Source of the DNA: Haliea sp041746975
GTDB taxonomy: Bacteria > Pseudomonadota > Gammaproteobacteria > Pseudomonadales > Halieaceae
Assembly (NCBI GenBank): GCA_041746975.1
Contig: JBGTGB010000095.1
Span: 1-24,089, forward strand
Direction: 5' to 3'
DNA: 24,089 nt
In this document: one piece after another, positions 16,288 to 24,089 of the stretch
Numbering within the stretch: position 1 is the first letter of the stretch
Layout of the letters: each line of letters opens with the position of its first letter
Translations under genes and position numbers: made by a program
The notes under the pieces: generated by a model
Database searches by the model: none
What the model was told of the DNA's origin: nothing
What the model saw: only the letters and a program-made list of their open reading frames with translations

Positions 16288-17055
16288 TCAGCGTGAGATG
16301 GTGGCGCCATCCACGACCAGGGAATGGCCGTTAACATAGGACGCCTGTGTGCTGCACAGCCACAGTACTGCCGCCGCGATTTCATCAGCGGTTCCGAGCC
16401 GGCCGCAGGGAATGCTGTTGAGAATCATCGCTTCCAGCTCCGGGCCCTGACGCATGGAATCTTCCAGCATGGGCGTGCGAGTGGAGCCGGGCAGCACCGC
16501 GTTGACCCGGACTCCAGCGGTCGCCACCTCCATGGCGGCGGTCTTGGTCAGGCCTAGGACCGCGTGCTTGCTGGCGCAGTAGGGTGCCAGATAGGGCGTG
16601 CCGATCAGGCCCGCGCCCGATGCAATGCTGACAATTGCGCCACTTCCGGCCGCTTTCATTGCCTTTAGCTGGTGCTTGAGACAGAGGAAAACGCCGGTGA
16701 GATTGATGTTCGTTACTCGCTGCCATTCTTCCAGCGTGGTGTCGTCGAGTGCGGCTGGACTGCCAGCAACCCCGGCGCTGTTGACGGCATAGTCCAGGCC
16801 GCCGAAGTGGGTCTGGCAGGCCATCACTGCATCCTTTACCGCCCGCTCGTCGGTGACATCGCCGATGATTACCTGGGCATGCAATTCCGCTGCCAGCGCT
16901 TCCAGCCTGCCGCTATCCCGGTCCAGCAGCATAAGGTGGCAACCCTGGGCTGCAAACTGGCGAGCGCAGGCCTCGCCGATACCGGAGGCGGCGCCGGTGA
17001 CCAGGGCAACCTTACCCTGCATGTCAGGGTAGCTGACAGCGGATGCATTGCTCAT
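16288..17055 (-). CDS. Short-chain dehydrogenase/reductase
   Basis: A classical SDR oxidoreductase, 255 residues. The cofactor loop is TGAASGIG (20-27). Asp45 at the end of strand beta-2 (LMLLDRD) favours NAD(H) over NADP(H). NSAG is at 92-95, and the catalytic set is Ser146, Tyr159 and Lys163 (YCASK), with an upstream N-x-N pair at 116-118. The C terminus has the usual G-R-L-G-x-x-x-E-I segment and YVNGHSLVVDGA. The start overlaps the M28 peptidase stop by four bases (ATGA), so translation is probably coupled to the peptidase. The substrate is not predictable; relatives oxidise a wide range of secondary alcohols, including 3-hydroxyacyl and steroid-like compounds. The downstream end faces the deacetylase gene, 54 bases away, with no clear terminator. 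Confidence 0.9.
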   Translation of the reverse strand: MSNASAVSYPDMQGKVALVTGAASGIGEACARQFAAQGCHLMLLDRDSGRLEALAAELHAQVIIGDVTDERAVKDAVMACQTHFGGLDYAVNSAGVAGSPAALDDTTLEEWQRVTNINLTGVFLCLKHQLKAMKAAGSGAIVSIASGAGLIGTPYLAPYCASKHAVLGLTKTAAMEVATAGVRVNAVLPGSTRTPMLEDSMRQGPELEAMILNSIPCGRLGTADEIAAAVLWLCSTQASYVNGHSLVVDGATISR

Positions 17056-18746
17056 TGTCTGACAGAACTACTGGCGTCCCGCAGCGACTTGAACTCGGAC
17101 CCGGCTTTCCACTCGGGCCAGCGCCGCGAGTTCCCCAGGTCTTCGATCAACATCTGGAACAGCTCAATGTCCTGAACCGCACCGGCGAGGTTCCAGTCCG
17201 GTTCCCAGGCGTCGCAGGTCTGGTGGTAGCAATTGCCGACATAGTCAGCGACCCACTGATTGCCGGCGGCCCTTCCGCCCTCTACCAGATCATTGCCGCC
17301 GGCGATGGCCATAAGCAGGAGCACCGGAACGCCGGCACGCGCCATGGAGAAATGGTCGGCGCGGTAGAACAGTCCGTTTTCGGGCAGACTTTCGGGCGTC
17401 ACGACCCTGTCCTGGGTGGCGGCAACACGCGCCAGATCGTCCTCCAGTTCGCTCTGACCCTCGCCGACCAGGATCACGTCGCGGGCCAGGCCGGCAGTCT
17501 GCAGGATATCCAGGGTGAAATTGGCGACGGTGGTCGCCAGGGGATAGACAGGGTCGTCAGCGTAAGCCTTGGACCCCAGCAAGCCGCTTTCCTCTGCGGT
17601 CCACAGGGCAAAAAGCACGCTGCGCTGCAGCGGCGCTCCGGCCTTCAAGACGCGGGCCAGCTCCAGTACGCCCGCGGTACCAAGGGCATCGTCATTGGCG
17701 CCGGGGCGGACGGTGCGGCCCTCGGCGTCGGGCGCGCCCTCGCCGAAGGAATCCCAGTGTGCGGCTGTCATCAGTATCTCGTCGGGATAAGTGCTGCCGG
17801 GCAGCAGGCCGAGCACGTTCTCGCTGTCGATTGCCGTGACCTGCACCTGAAAATCAGCGCTGAAACGGGTGTCTTCCAGCTCGAAAGCCTGGAAATCGGG
17901 GTGTCGCGCGGCGACCCGCAACTGCGCCAGGTCGTGTCCGGCGGCCGCCAGCAGGCGCGCCGCCGCATCGCCGTGCATCCAGCCTTGCAGGGCGACCGGT
18001 TGCGCGTCCGCTTTAGCGAGGGCGTAATTTTCACCCGGAGACGAGGAAGCCACGCTCCAGCCGTAGCCGGCGGCTGTCGTTTCGTGAATGACCAGCGCTC
18101 CGAGCGCGCCGCGGCGCGCGGCCTCTTCGAACTTGTAGGTCCAGCGACCGTAGTAGGTCATGCGGCGATCGCCAAAGCGCCCTGCTACCGGTTCATCGGC
18201 CGCGGCGGCGAAGTCTGGATCATTGACCAGGAACAGCACAATCTTGCCGGTCAGGTCGATAGCGCCGAAATCGTCCCAGTCGCGTTCCGGCGCGGCAACG
18301 CCGAAGCCGACGAAAACCACGGGGGCCTGGTCGATCACGATGGCGGTAGCGGGGTGCACGGTGCTGACTGCGATATCTTCGGCCTGCCGCAGCGCATAGC
18401 TGTCGTCGCCCTGGCGAATTGTCAGCTTGCCCGCGTCGTCCAGTACCGTGTGAATCATGGGCACAGTCTGGGTCCAGCTGCCATCCGGGCCGCCGGGTTC
18501 AATACCGATGGCCTCGAACTGCTCAATCAGGTAAGCCACAGTTCTGGTTTCACCGGCGGTGCCGGGGGCGCGGCCTCCGAACTCATCCGATGCCAGTATC
18601 CTGACGTATTCAGAAAGACGTGTGGCGTCTATCCGAGCCGATTCGGTAGGGGCGGCCTCGACCGACACTGGCGTCTGGTCTTTGGCGCAGGCGGCAAGCA
18701 GGAGGATTCCGGCCAGCAGGGGAAGTGTAGACAGGCGTCGTTTCAC
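17052..18746 (-). CDS. M28-family metallopeptidase, lipoprotein
   Basis: Secreted zinc aminopeptidase of family M28, 564 residues. The lipoprotein signal peptide has lipobox L-A-A-C with Cys20; residue +2 is Ala, consistent with outer-membrane sorting. Residues about 130-300 resemble the PA-type insert found in M28 enzymes. Metal and catalytic residues: H330-x-D332 (AAHWDSFG), bridging D352 (GANDDALG), E385/E386 (TAEESGLLGS), D413 (NFTLDIL) and H508 (CYHQTCD, flanked by Cys506 and Cys511, which may pair). The start is GTG, with AAGAGG eight bases upstream. It overlaps the downstream dehydrogenase by four bases and is divergent from a TonB-dependent receptor, which suggests peptide or modified-amino-acid scavenging at the cell surface. 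A long open frame on the opposite strand (17043-18812) is a shadow of this GC-rich gene. Confidence 0.92.
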   Translation of the reverse strand: MKRRLSTLPLLAGILLLAACAKDQTPVSVEAAPTESARIDATRLSEYVRILASDEFGGRAPGTAGETRTVAYLIEQFEAIGIEPGGPDGSWTQTVPMIHTVLDDAGKLTIRQGDDSYALRQAEDIAVSTVHPATAIVIDQAPVVFVGFGVAAPERDWDDFGAIDLTGKIVLFLVNDPDFAAAADEPVAGRFGDRRMTYYGRWTYKFEEAARRGALGALVIHETTAAGYGWSVASSSPGENYALAKADAQPVALQGWMHGDAAARLLAAAGHDLAQLRVAARHPDFQAFELEDTRFSADFQVQVTAIDSENVLGLLPGSTYPDEILMTAAHWDSFGEGAPDAEGRTVRPGANDDALGTAGVLELARVLKAGAPLQRSVLFALWTAEESGLLGSKAYADDPVYPLATTVANFTLDILQTAGLARDVILVGEGQSELEDDLARVAATQDRVVTPESLPENGLFYRADHFSMARAGVPVLLLMAIAGGNDLVEGGRAAGNQWVADYVGNCYHQTCDAWEPDWNLAGAVQDIELFQMLIEDLGNSRRWPEWKAGSEFKSLRDASSSVRQ

Positions 18747-18763
18747 GGGAGTAGCCTCTTGCC

Positions 18764-18778
18764 GAATAGTGATTATCG
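18764..18778. promoter_or_regulatory. Fur-box-like palindrome between M28 peptidase and TonB receptor
   Basis: GAATAGTGATTATCG matches the 7-1-7 Fur consensus (TGATAATnATTATCA) at about 10 of 14 positions, with the right half nearly perfect. It lies 18 bases upstream of the peptidase GTG and about 195 bases before the receptor ATG, so it would act mainly on the peptidase promoter. An AT-rich chance match is possible. Confidence 0.3.
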
Positions 18779-18868
18779 TTCGTGCAACAGTACCACTGAC
18801 TCGGTTTACTGACGAGTTCGCAGCTGTGAAGCCATGGATTTAGTGTGGTTTTTGACCATAGTTTTACG

Positions 18869-18897
18869 TGGACAAGCCAGAATCTCCCGGCTAATGT
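18869..18897 (+). promoter_or_regulatory. Candidate promoter of the TonB-dependent receptor
   Basis: TGGACA (18869-18874, five of six consensus) and TAATGT (18892-18897, three of six) are separated by 17 bases. The expected leader is about 70 bases before ATG 18973. A second AT-rich element, GAATAAT, follows immediately. Apart from this and the Fur-like site, the 18747-18972 divergent region shows no gene. Confidence 0.3.
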
Positions 18898-18972
18898 CGA
18901 ATAATGCTGGTTGTCCTGCCGACTACGCAGCGCTAAAAAACAAGCAATGATGTGAACTACGAGGGGTTTAAC

Positions 18973-21480
18973 ATGAAAAAGAATATCAAGCTGCAATCAG
19001 CGATCGCTGCGCTTACAGCGATGGGTACGGTTACCGCCAGCGGTCTGGCTTTGGCCCAGGGTACAGATAACCAGGGGCGACAACTCAGGGCTCTGGAAGA
19101 GGTTGTTGTCACGGGCACCAGGGTGGCAAATCGCACCAACCTTGATACCACCTCACCGGTGGATGTCATCACCAGCGAATCGCTGCGCCAGAGTGGAACC
19201 ACCGAGCTGAATCAGGCTCTGTCCCTGGTTGTGCCGTCCTACAACTTCCCTCGCCCAGGCCTGGCCGATGGTACAGATACCATTCGTCCGGCGACCTTGC
19301 GTGGCCTGTCGCCGGACCAGACCCTGGTGCTGGTGAACTCGAAACGCCGGCACTCCGCGTCTCTGGTCAACGTTAACGGCACGGTGGGGCGCGGTTCTTC
19401 TGCCGTGGATCTGAACACTATCCCGATGGCGATCGTAGAGCGCATTGAAGTGCTGCGCGATGGTGCGGCGGCCCAGTATGGCTCCGATGCGATTGCCGGG
19501 GTTATCAACCTGCGCCTGCGTGAGGCTAGCGAGGGTGGCGAGCTTACCGCCAGCTACAGCGCCAGTGATACGCGGGTGAAAACCAATACCGGTGTCACTG
19601 TCGTACCCGGTGCCACCTGGCCGCAGCCAGGGTCGACCAGCCGCAATGAATCTGATGGTGAAACAGTCACTCTGGCGGGCTGGAAAGGCCTGTCGCTGGG
19701 CGACTCCGGCTTCCTCACCGTCGCCGCCGAGTATAAGGATGCCCAGCGCACCGAACGGGGCGCCTTTGACGTGCGCCAGCAGTTTCCACTGGTGAACGGC
19801 GAGTTCGATCCGCGTGAGCAGACGATAAATCGCTTCAACCACTGGTATGGTGATCCCGATCTTGAGCAGCTGTCCCTGTTTGCCAACATGGGTTACGACA
19901 TCGCGCCCGATGTTTCCCTGTATGGCTGGGCCAGCTACCAGGATCGTGAGGCGGTCTCCGCCGGGTTCTATCGTCGAGCCAACGATGCGCGGAACGTTAT
20001 CGAGGTGCACCCTGAGGGCTTCCTGCCCCTGATCGCGCCTGAAGTTGAGGACATAAGCCTCGCAGGTGGGGTCGCCTGGAAGGCCGGCGAGTGGGACATG
20101 GACGCCTCGCTGGTATACGGCTACAACAGTATGGACTTCACGATCAAGAATACGGTGAACCGGTCCATTGGCCCGACCAGCAAAACGGTATTCGATGCCG
20201 GCGGTTTTGATGCCAGCCAACTCACGCTCAACCTGTCGGGCGTGCGTGGCTATGAGGTTGGCTTGGCCTCGCCGCTGAACGTAGCAGTTGGCCTGGAAGC
20301 ACGGCGCGACAAATACTCCATAACCGCTGGCGAGCCTGATTCCTTTCGCAATGGCGGTGTGTTGCTGAATGGCAGCCCCACCGCTTCCGGATCCCAGGTT
20401 TTCCCCGGTTTCCAGCCCTCCAACGAGGTGGATGAAAACCGCAGTGCGGTGGGCGCCTACGTGGATCTGGAAGTGGAAGTCACCAGTCAGTTCCTGGTGT
20501 CGACCGCCCTGCGCGTAGAGGATTATTCCGACTTCGGCAGCGCCGTCGCCGGCAAGTTCTCTGCCCGCTACGATTTCACTGATGCTTTCGCCCTGCGTGG
20601 CACGGTACAGAACGGTTTCCGCGCACCCTCGCTGCAGCAGCAGTTCTTCACCGCTACATCGACCAACTTTATCGACGGCGTGCCCTTCGATATCACCACG
20701 TTCCCGGCTACCAGTGATGTTGCTGCGGCGCTTGGTGCCCAGGAACTCGATGCAGAGGAATCGATCAATGTCTCCGCGGGCTTCGTGCTGCGGGCTGGCG
20801 ATCTCAGTCTGACCGTGGATGCCTACCGCATCGAGATTGATGACCGCATCGTCCTCTCGGAAAACCTGACCCAGGCCAACGTGCGCGAGTTCCTTCGCGA
20901 CCTGGGCTTCGTCGGAATTGGTGGCGGGCGTTTCTTCATCAACGGGGTAGAAACTGTGACCGAGGGCGTCGACATGGTACTGAACTACCCCATTCCCACC
21001 GATAACCTGGGTTACTTCGATCTGACCATGGCCGCGAACTATAACACCACCGATATCAAGAAGGTGCCGGTGACCGACGAGTTGGCGGCGTTGGATCCAG
21101 CACCGACCTTGTTTGACCGGGTTAACGTGCTTACCTTCGAGGAGGGCACGCCGGAGGACAAGTACTCGTTCAACCTGAACTGGGGTCTGGACCGGTTGGG
21201 TGCGACATTGCGTGCAGTGCGCTACGGCGATGTGCTGTCACCGGGTACAACCCAGGCCACCGATCTCGTGCTGAAGGCCGCGTGGGTGGTGGATTTCGAG
21301 GGCCGCTTTGATGTGACCGAGAGCCTGCGCTTTGCAGTGGGAGTCGACAACCTGTTCGACGAATACCCCACCCAGAACCCGGGAGCCCTGAATGGTACCG
21401 GCGCAACCCCGTATTCCAACCTGGCTCCCTTTGGCCGCAATGGTCGTCAGTATTATGGTCGCGTGACCTACAGCTTCTGA
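18973..21480 (+). CDS. TonB-dependent outer-membrane receptor
   Basis: A ligand-gated outer-membrane channel energised by TonB-ExbB-ExbD, 835 residues from ATG 18973. That start has a GAGGGG ribosome site; an in-frame GTG at 18952 is less likely. The signal peptide is MKKNIKLQ... to LALA (cut after about residue 28). The TonB box and plug start are LEEVVVTGTR (41-50). Plug motifs follow (SPVDVITSE, LVLVNSKRRH, IERIEVLRDGAAAQYGSDAIAGVINL-type segment), then a long beta-barrel with alternating aromatic strands, ending YGRVTYSF with the C-terminal Phe needed for Bam insertion. The R-G-L-S-P-D-Q-T-L-V-L-V-N segment belongs to a receptor group common in marine gammaproteobacteria whose substrates are mostly unassigned. 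The neighbouring M28 peptidase hints at peptides; the nearby Fur-like site hints at iron chelates. Neither is proven. Confidence 0.95.
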   Translation: MKKNIKLQSAIAALTAMGTVTASGLALAQGTDNQGRQLRALEEVVVTGTRVANRTNLDTTSPVDVITSESLRQSGTTELNQALSLVVPSYNFPRPGLADGTDTIRPATLRGLSPDQTLVLVNSKRRHSASLVNVNGTVGRGSSAVDLNTIPMAIVERIEVLRDGAAAQYGSDAIAGVINLRLREASEGGELTASYSASDTRVKTNTGVTVVPGATWPQPGSTSRNESDGETVTLAGWKGLSLGDSGFLTVAAEYKDAQRTERGAFDVRQQFPLVNGEFDPREQTINRFNHWYGDPDLEQLSLFANMGYDIAPDVSLYGWASYQDREAVSAGFYRRANDARNVIEVHPEGFLPLIAPEVEDISLAGGVAWKAGEWDMDASLVYGYNSMDFTIKNTVNRSIGPTSKTVFDAGGFDASQLTLNLSGVRGYEVGLASPLNVAVGLEARRDKYSITAGEPDSFRNGGVLLNGSPTASGSQVFPGFQPSNEVDENRSAVGAYVDLEVEVTSQFLVSTALRVEDYSDFGSAVAGKFSARYDFTDAFALRGTVQNGFRAPSLQQQFFTATSTNFIDGVPFDITTFPATSDVAAALGAQELDAEESINVSAGFVLRAGDLSLTVDAYRIEIDDRIVLSENLTQANVREFLRDLGFVGIGGGRFFINGVETVTEGVDMVLNYPIPTDNLGYFDLTMAANYNTTDIKKVPVTDELAALDPAPTLFDRVNVLTFEEGTPEDKYSFNLNWGLDRLGATLRAVRYGDVLSPGTTQATDLVLKAAWVVDFEGRFDVTESLRFAVGVDNLFDEYPTQNPGALNGTGATPYSNLAPFGRNGRQYYGRVTYSF

Positions 21481-21497
21481 CCGCGGAAGCAATATGG

Positions 21498-21529
21498 GGG
21501 CTGTCCGGTTGCGGGCAGCCCTTTTTTTT
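21498..21529 (+). terminator. Intrinsic terminator of the TonB receptor gene
   Basis: A 10-base-pair stem (GGGCTGTCCG with CGGGCAGCCC, one G-T pair) closes a GTTG loop and is followed directly by eight T residues (21522-21529). It starts 18 bases after the receptor stop codon. Confidence 0.93.
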
Positions 21530-21634
21530 ACCCGCCTATTTACAGCCCTGGACAAAGTCCTTCCTGCAAACCCGCGGTAGGTACGCTGCTTACGTTACAC
21601 TGGGCGTACCTGTTTGAGGGAGTTACCCTGGCAC

Positions 21635-21791
21635 ATGCGATTGCTGACAGACCTGCCCCTCCCGGACCTGGAAGACCGGCTTGCCACCTGCGTCCCGGGC
21701 GTGGAGCTCATCCACGTTGACACTGCCGCCGGCGCCCCGGAAAACCTGCGCGCCGCTGGTCGGCCAGGTGGACGCTGATGCTGGCTATTGA
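21635..21791 (+). pseudogene. Short ORF, possibly a decayed 2-hydroxyacid dehydrogenase N terminus
   Basis: ATG 21635 opens a 47-codon frame (MRLLTDLPLPDLEDRL... ending at TGA 21778). The composition is protein-like (LPLPDLE, GVELIHVDT, APENLRA) and reminds me of the first 45 residues of D-2-hydroxyacid dehydrogenases. From 21753 a second frame continues PLVGQVDADAGY then TGA 21789-21791, the kind of G-Q-V/A-D-A-D stretch that follows in that family. This suggests a single-base frameshift and a truncation just before the MtfA gene. The resemblance is from memory; it could equally be a small unknown protein or non-coding. The rest of 21530-21824 holds nothing else I can name. Confidence 0.3.
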
Positions 21792-21824
21792 GCTGCGCAT
21801 GGTAGTGGTTGGAGCGGCGGCTGC

Positions 21825-22655
21825 GTGAGCCTGTTGGCAGCCCTTCTGATCCTGGTGCTGGCCGCGGTGCTGATCTTCGTCGTGCCTGCGCAGCGCCGTC
21901 GCCGGACTCTGGCCGCACCCTTTCCCGAGGCCTGGGATGCCCTGCTGGCGCGGCGCCTGGAGCCCTACCCCGGATTGGCGCATGCCGAGCGACAGCAGTT
22001 GCAGGATCTTGTGCGCCTGTTTCTCGCGAACAAGCGCTTCCACGGCTGCGGCGGGCTCGACGTCAGCGAGGAAATGCGGGTTTGTATCGCCGCCCAGGCC
22101 TGCCTTCTGCTGCTGAACCGCGACACCCGCGTCTTTCCAGGGCTGCAACACATCCTGGTGTATCCCGGCGCCTTTGTGCGTGAGGGGGAGGAGTTGAATG
22201 AGGATGGCACCGTCAGTGAGGTCAGCACAGAACTGCTGGGCGAGTCCTGGGATGCCGGCAAAGTAATCCTCTCCTGGGAGGACGTCGATCGCGACCTGAA
22301 TCATTTCGGCGATGGTTTCAATGTTGTACTGCATGAGTTTTCCCACCAGCTCGACAGCGAGAGCGGCAGCGAGAATGGCACGCCTTTAATGTCTGCCGCC
22401 GAATCGGATGAGTGGGTGCAAGTCATGACCCGGGAGTATGATGTTCTGGTTGCCGCGGCTGAAAGAGAAGAGGAGACCCTGCTGGATCCCTACGGGGCCA
22501 GCGCCCCGGCGGAGTTTTTCGCGGTGATAACGGAAACTTTCTTCGAGCTGCCGGATCAACTGAGGGAGCGACATCCAGAGCTGTTTACACTGCTGCGGCG
22601 CTACTACAGAGTGGACCCGGCGCAATGGTACCGGGCGCCGGAGGATATACTGTAA
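21825..22655 (+). CDS. mtfA: MtfA-like zinc peptidase (M90) with N-terminal membrane anchor
   Basis: A metallopeptidase of family M90, 276 residues. The zinc site is HEFSH at 170-174 (NVVLHEFSHQLD); the third ligand is Glu230 in PAEFFAVITETFFE. Other family segments are GLDVSEEMRVCIAAQACLLLL, VYPGAF and GESWDAGKVILSW. E. coli MtfA is a cytosolic peptidase that binds the repressor Mlc and so affects ptsG. Here residues 2-21 form a hydrophobic helix followed by RRRR, so the protein is probably tethered to the inner membrane with the peptidase in the cytosol. The start is GTG. The stop codon shares one base with the next ATG (TAATG), a translational-coupling arrangement with a polytopic membrane protein. 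No PTS gene or Mlc homologue is in view, so the role in glucose control should not be assumed. Confidence 0.9.
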   Translation: MSLLAALLILVLAAVLIFVVPAQRRRRTLAAPFPEAWDALLARRLEPYPGLAHAERQQLQDLVRLFLANKRFHGCGGLDVSEEMRVCIAAQACLLLLNRDTRVFPGLQHILVYPGAFVREGEELNEDGTVSEVSTELLGESWDAGKVILSWEDVDRDLNHFGDGFNVVLHEFSHQLDSESGSENGTPLMSAAESDEWVQVMTREYDVLVAAAEREEETLLDPYGASAPAEFFAVITETFFELPDQLRERHPELFTLLRRYYRVDPAQWYRAPEDIL

Positions 22656-24089
22656 TGAGTCAGGCGGCGCCACAAGCTGAGGTCCCAGGCAGACAAGCGC
22701 TGACGCTGCCTGCGTGGGTGGGCACGGCCGTGGCGCTCGCGTTCCTCTACTTCTATCCGCTGCAGAAAATGAGCTCCTTGACGCTCCCCCTTGCGGTGCT
22801 GGTACTGGCCTGGGTCGTGTACCAGTATCTCGAACCGTTGCGGCTGCTGCAGCGGCACGCCTATCTCACTGCGCTCACCAGCGAGGAGAGCTGGGTCAGG
22901 CGCTGGTTCTGGCAGGGTTTTCTGCTGCGCGTGCGGCTGGTGCTGACCGCGCTGGCGGCTGCCATCATAGCTTTGCTGTATGGCGCCACGATCAGGCCCA
23001 CGGAATGGCTGTTCGTGCTGGCCAGCGTGCCCGTGTTGCTTGCAGTCTTTGCGCTGTCCTCGCGCTTGCTGCGTACGCAACTCGCCGCTCCCTATGCTTT
23101 TCCAATCACTCTGCGCTGGTCCTGCCGAGCCACCATCGTCCTGCTGGTGACCGCACTGACGCTGTGGCAGGTGTATTGGCTGGAAGTCCCCGCAACCGAT
23201 CAGGCAACCCTGCCGGAGGTGCTGAGCGCTGGCTTTGAGCGCGGTGCGGCGGCAACCGCAATGCCGCTGGTGGGGCGGGCGCTGGGCGTCGCCTATGCAT
23301 TGGATGCCGCCATCTGGCACCTCATGCAGGTCACGACCACGATAGCCGGCACCGATCGCTGGGTGTTTCTGGCTGCCTGGGCAGGCGTTCTTCTGTGGAG
23401 CGCGCTCAAGGTGGGCGCTCTCTGGGCGGTATTGCTCGGCGCGGTCACCTTGGCGGTGCGCTTGCGGGCGCAACCACGCCAGGCTTTGGGGGATCGCGCT
23501 ACCCTTGCAGCGTTCGCCCTGGTGGTCGCTTTCCTCGGCATCGGCTATCTCGGTGCCACCCGGGTTGACCTGCGCCAGTTTGTCGCTCTCGTCGATCCCT
23601 GCCAGGTGGTGGGGGAGGCCGAGGAGGCACGGCTCACTGCCGACGCCACGGCCCGTCTGCACGCCGAGGAACAGGCTTTCAATAACGCCATGAGCAGTCT
23701 GGTCGATTCCAATATTGAGTCTGCCTACAGATTCGCCGGTCAGGGGGTCGATCGTTTTCTGGATTGGAACTTCAGTCTGGTCGGACAGTACCAGCAACTG
23801 GCCTGGGTCCTGGCGGCCGGAGTGTCCGACGTCTCTCCCGCCGAGCATCTCGGCAGGCGGGTGGAATCGTTCGTGCACGAGTCGGTAACTCTGGAACTTG
23901 GCGCAGCCGAGACCCGGATGCAAGTGGAATTGCAGAGCCAGGTGATGGCCGCTTATGCAGAGCACGAAGCCTTTGTCAGGGATCGGCTGGCGGCAACGGC
24001 TTGCCTGTCGCCGGCGGCCGGTGAGGCCAGCTTCGCAGGCCTGGCGGAGAAGTCCTGGGTCGGGGGTGGTGCCGTCGCAGCTGTCGTCG
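22655..24089 (+). CDS. Polytopic membrane protein of unknown function (partial, runs off right edge)
   Basis: An open frame of at least 478 codons from ATG 22655 with no stop before the window ends. It begins on the last base of the MtfA stop (TAATG). About eight hydrophobic segments are visible: residues 22-37, 43-59, 90-112, 117-136, 157-177, 236-258, 258-270 and 283-302. A polar region of at least 175 residues follows (303 onward), rich in Ala, Glu and Gln and predicted largely helical. It contains FLDWNFSLVGQYQQ (368-381) and two cysteines (316 and 450) that could pair if this part lies in the periplasm. I do not recognise the family. Coupling to a membrane-anchored MtfA suggests the two work together or share regulation. 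A competing minus-strand frame (22604-23965) is rich in His, Arg and Gln, has no recognisable domain, and is a shadow. Confidence 0.75.
   Translation, partial: MSQAAPQAEVPGRQALTLPAWVGTAVALAFLYFYPLQKMSSLTLPLAVLVLAWVVYQYLEPLRLLQRHAYLTALTSEESWVRRWFWQGFLLRVRLVLTALAAAIIALLYGATIRPTEWLFVLASVPVLLAVFALSSRLLRTQLAAPYAFPITLRWSCRATIVLLVTALTLWQVYWLEVPATDQATLPEVLSAGFERGAAATAMPLVGRALGVAYALDAAIWHLMQVTTTIAGTDRWVFLAAWAGVLLWSALKVGALWAVLLGAVTLAVRLRAQPRQALGDRATLAAFALVVAFLGIGYLGATRVDLRQFVALVDPCQVVGEAEEARLTADATARLHAEEQAFNNAMSSLVDSNIESAYRFAGQGVDRFLDWNFSLVGQYQQLAWVLAAGVSDVSPAEHLGRRVESFVHESVTLELGAAETRMQVELQSQVMAAYAEHEAFVRDRLAATACLSPAAGEASFAGLAEKSWVGGGAVAAVV

Noticed and set aside
17043..18812. 589-codon open frame on the plus strand
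   Set aside because: It lies entirely opposite the M28 peptidase, which has a lipobox, a ribosome site and all metal ligands. The antisense translation has no recognisable domain, as expected for a shadow in GC-rich DNA.
22604..23965. 453-codon open frame on the minus strand
   Set aside because: The His/Gln/Arg-rich translation has no domain features. The plus-strand frame from 22655 is open throughout, coupled to MtfA and has clear membrane helices.

Overview
The window looks like a chromosomal segment of a moderately GC-rich, Gram-negative, free-living bacterium. A marine or environmental gammaproteobacterium is most likely. The reasons are a TonB-dependent outer-membrane receptor with a signal peptide, a lipobox lipoprotein peptidase, an MtfA (M90) peptidase, c-di-GMP enzymes and multi-PAS hybrid kinases. 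This placement is an inference from gene content; no rRNA or tRNA gene is present to fix it.

Layout. (1) 1-690: a visibly more AT-rich patch carrying a small GNAT acetyltransferase (YiaC-like), then a 168-base spacer with a plausible promoter. (2) 690-12979: a dense signal-transduction block. It holds a six-PAS hybrid histidine kinase, a stand-alone receiver protein, a membrane PAS-GGDEF-EAL protein, a convergent membrane kinase-receiver protein, and a periplasmic two-propeller (about 14 blades) Y_Y_Y sensor kinase. All three kinases carry the same HDFNN-type phosphoacceptor box. None of the receivers has a DNA-binding domain, so the only visible output in the block is c-di-GMP turnover. (3) 13165-16233: a tight three-gene set of membrane-anchored sulfotransferase, GT4 glycosyltransferase and DUF2334-type polysaccharide deacetylase. 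Together they look like a small pathway for a sulfated, possibly N-deacetylated glycoconjugate. (4) 16288-18746, minus strand: an M28 lipoprotein aminopeptidase translationally coupled (4-base overlap) to a short-chain dehydrogenase. It is divergent from (5) 18973-21480: a TonB-dependent receptor closed by a near-perfect intrinsic terminator. A Fur-box-like palindrome lies in the divergent region. (6) 21635-24089: a short, probably decayed dehydrogenase fragment, a membrane-anchored MtfA-like zinc peptidase, and a coupled polytopic membrane protein of unknown function that runs off the right edge.

I see no CRISPR array, tRNA, rRNA, intact insertion sequence or prophage. The least expected items are: a 16-codon scrap of receiver-domain sequence just after the hybrid kinase stop codon; a LOV-like PAS domain lacking its photoactive cysteine; the sulfotransferase/GT4/deacetylase trio; and the MtfA/membrane-protein pair.
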